Assembly: GCF_000966975.1 (NCBI RefSeq)
Contig: NZ_JZWV01001111.1
Span: 1 to 5,259 of the forward strand
Reading direction: 5' to 3'
DNA from: Streptomyces katrae
Lineage (GTDB): Bacteria; Actinomycetota; Actinomycetes; Streptomycetales; Streptomycetaceae
Length of the DNA stretch: 5,259 nucleotides
The notes beneath the pieces were generated by a model. That model ran no database searches, had not been told where the DNA came from, and saw only the letters and a list, made by a program, of their open reading frames with translations. Positions 5,088-5,259 of the stretch are shown here, piece by piece; position 1 is the stretch's first letter, and each line of letters starts with the position of its first letter. Both the position numbers and the translations under genes were made by a program.

Positions 5088-5121
5088 ACCCTCCCGCACG
5101 CATCCTTGACAGGGGTCCACG

Positions 5122-5259
5122 ATGAAGATCACGGTGTTCGGAGCGACGGGCGGTGTCGGCCGCGAGGTAGTCCGGCAGGGCCTCGCGGCGGGCCACGAGG
5201 TGACCGCGGTGGTCCGCGACCCCGCCAGGCTGGACGTGCCGGCGCACGAGCGGCTGCAC
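5122..5259 (+). CDS. NAD(P)-binding oxidoreductase, NmrA/atypical SDR type, partial (N-terminus)
   Basis: Only the first 46 codons are inside the window. They encode MKITVFGATGGVGREVVRQG, a Rossmann-fold first strand with the G-x-x-G-x-x-G dinucleotide-binding loop (Gly7, Gly10, Gly13). AGHEVTAVVRDPARL follows, in which the Arg-Asp after the second strand is usual for proteins that bind NADP or NAD. This is the N-terminus of the NmrA-like / NAD(P)H-binding family (atypical short-chain dehydrogenases). Members are cytoplasmic reductases, epimerases or redox-sensing proteins, and the truncated part would be needed to say which. The ATG at 5122 has AGGGG (5111-5115) six bases upstream. The gene is divergent from tetR with the operator between them, so it is probably derepressed when the TetR protein binds its ligand. 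Confidence 0.9.
   Translation, partial: MKITVFGATGGVGREVVRQGLAAGHEVTAVVRDPARLDVPAHERLH

Noticed and set aside
5106..5111. TTGACA as a -35 box for the oxidoreductase gene
   Set aside because: It lies only 10 bases before the start codon and overlaps the ribosome site, so it cannot serve that gene.
1..5259. Defence system, phage or biosynthetic cluster
   Set aside because: No nuclease, integrase, phage structural, polyketide or peptide-synthetase motif is visible. The genes form several small unrelated transcription units.

Overview
The window is very GC-rich, with G or C at nearly all third codon positions, GTG as well as ATG starts, and no in-frame TTA codon that I could find. It reads as a Streptomyces-type actinomycete chromosome segment. 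Coding density is high and the longest gap between genes is about 240 bp. I see no RNA gene, insertion sequence, CRISPR array or attachment site.

Left part (1-1522). Two secreted-protein genes lie on the minus strand and look like a two-gene operon. The first encodes a papain-like (AvrRpt2/C39-like fold) cysteine protease with a Sec signal peptide. The second starts 4 bp after it and encodes an unrecognised secreted protein that runs off the left edge. The 240 bp upstream separates this operon from a divergent regulator gene. It carries a 10-bp direct repeat with a 20-bp period and a perfect 14-bp palindrome sharing the same core, so it is a probable control region for one or both units.

Middle (1523-3483). 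A plus-strand gene encodes an XRE-type helix-turn-helix regulator with a large C-terminal domain. It is followed by a small hypothetical protein with a CCxCC motif. Convergent to these is a minus-strand gene for a Tat-exported, lipobox-bearing Rieske [2Fe-2S] protein.

Right part (3484-5259). A PfkB-family sugar kinase gene is divergent from the Rieske gene and appears to be leaderless. Its end overlaps by 11 bp the end of a convergent tetR gene. The tetR gene is divergent from a partial gene for an NmrA/SDR-type NAD(P)-binding protein. Their shared intergenic region contains a perfect 20-bp operator plus a weaker second copy over the tetR start codon, the usual layout of a TetR repressor controlling itself and a divergent oxidoreductase.

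Most functions here are recognisable families. The least explained items are the protease partner protein, the CCxCC protein, the XRE protein's C-terminal domain and the repeat cluster upstream of the XRE gene. I did not find convincing evidence of a wholly new multi-gene system.
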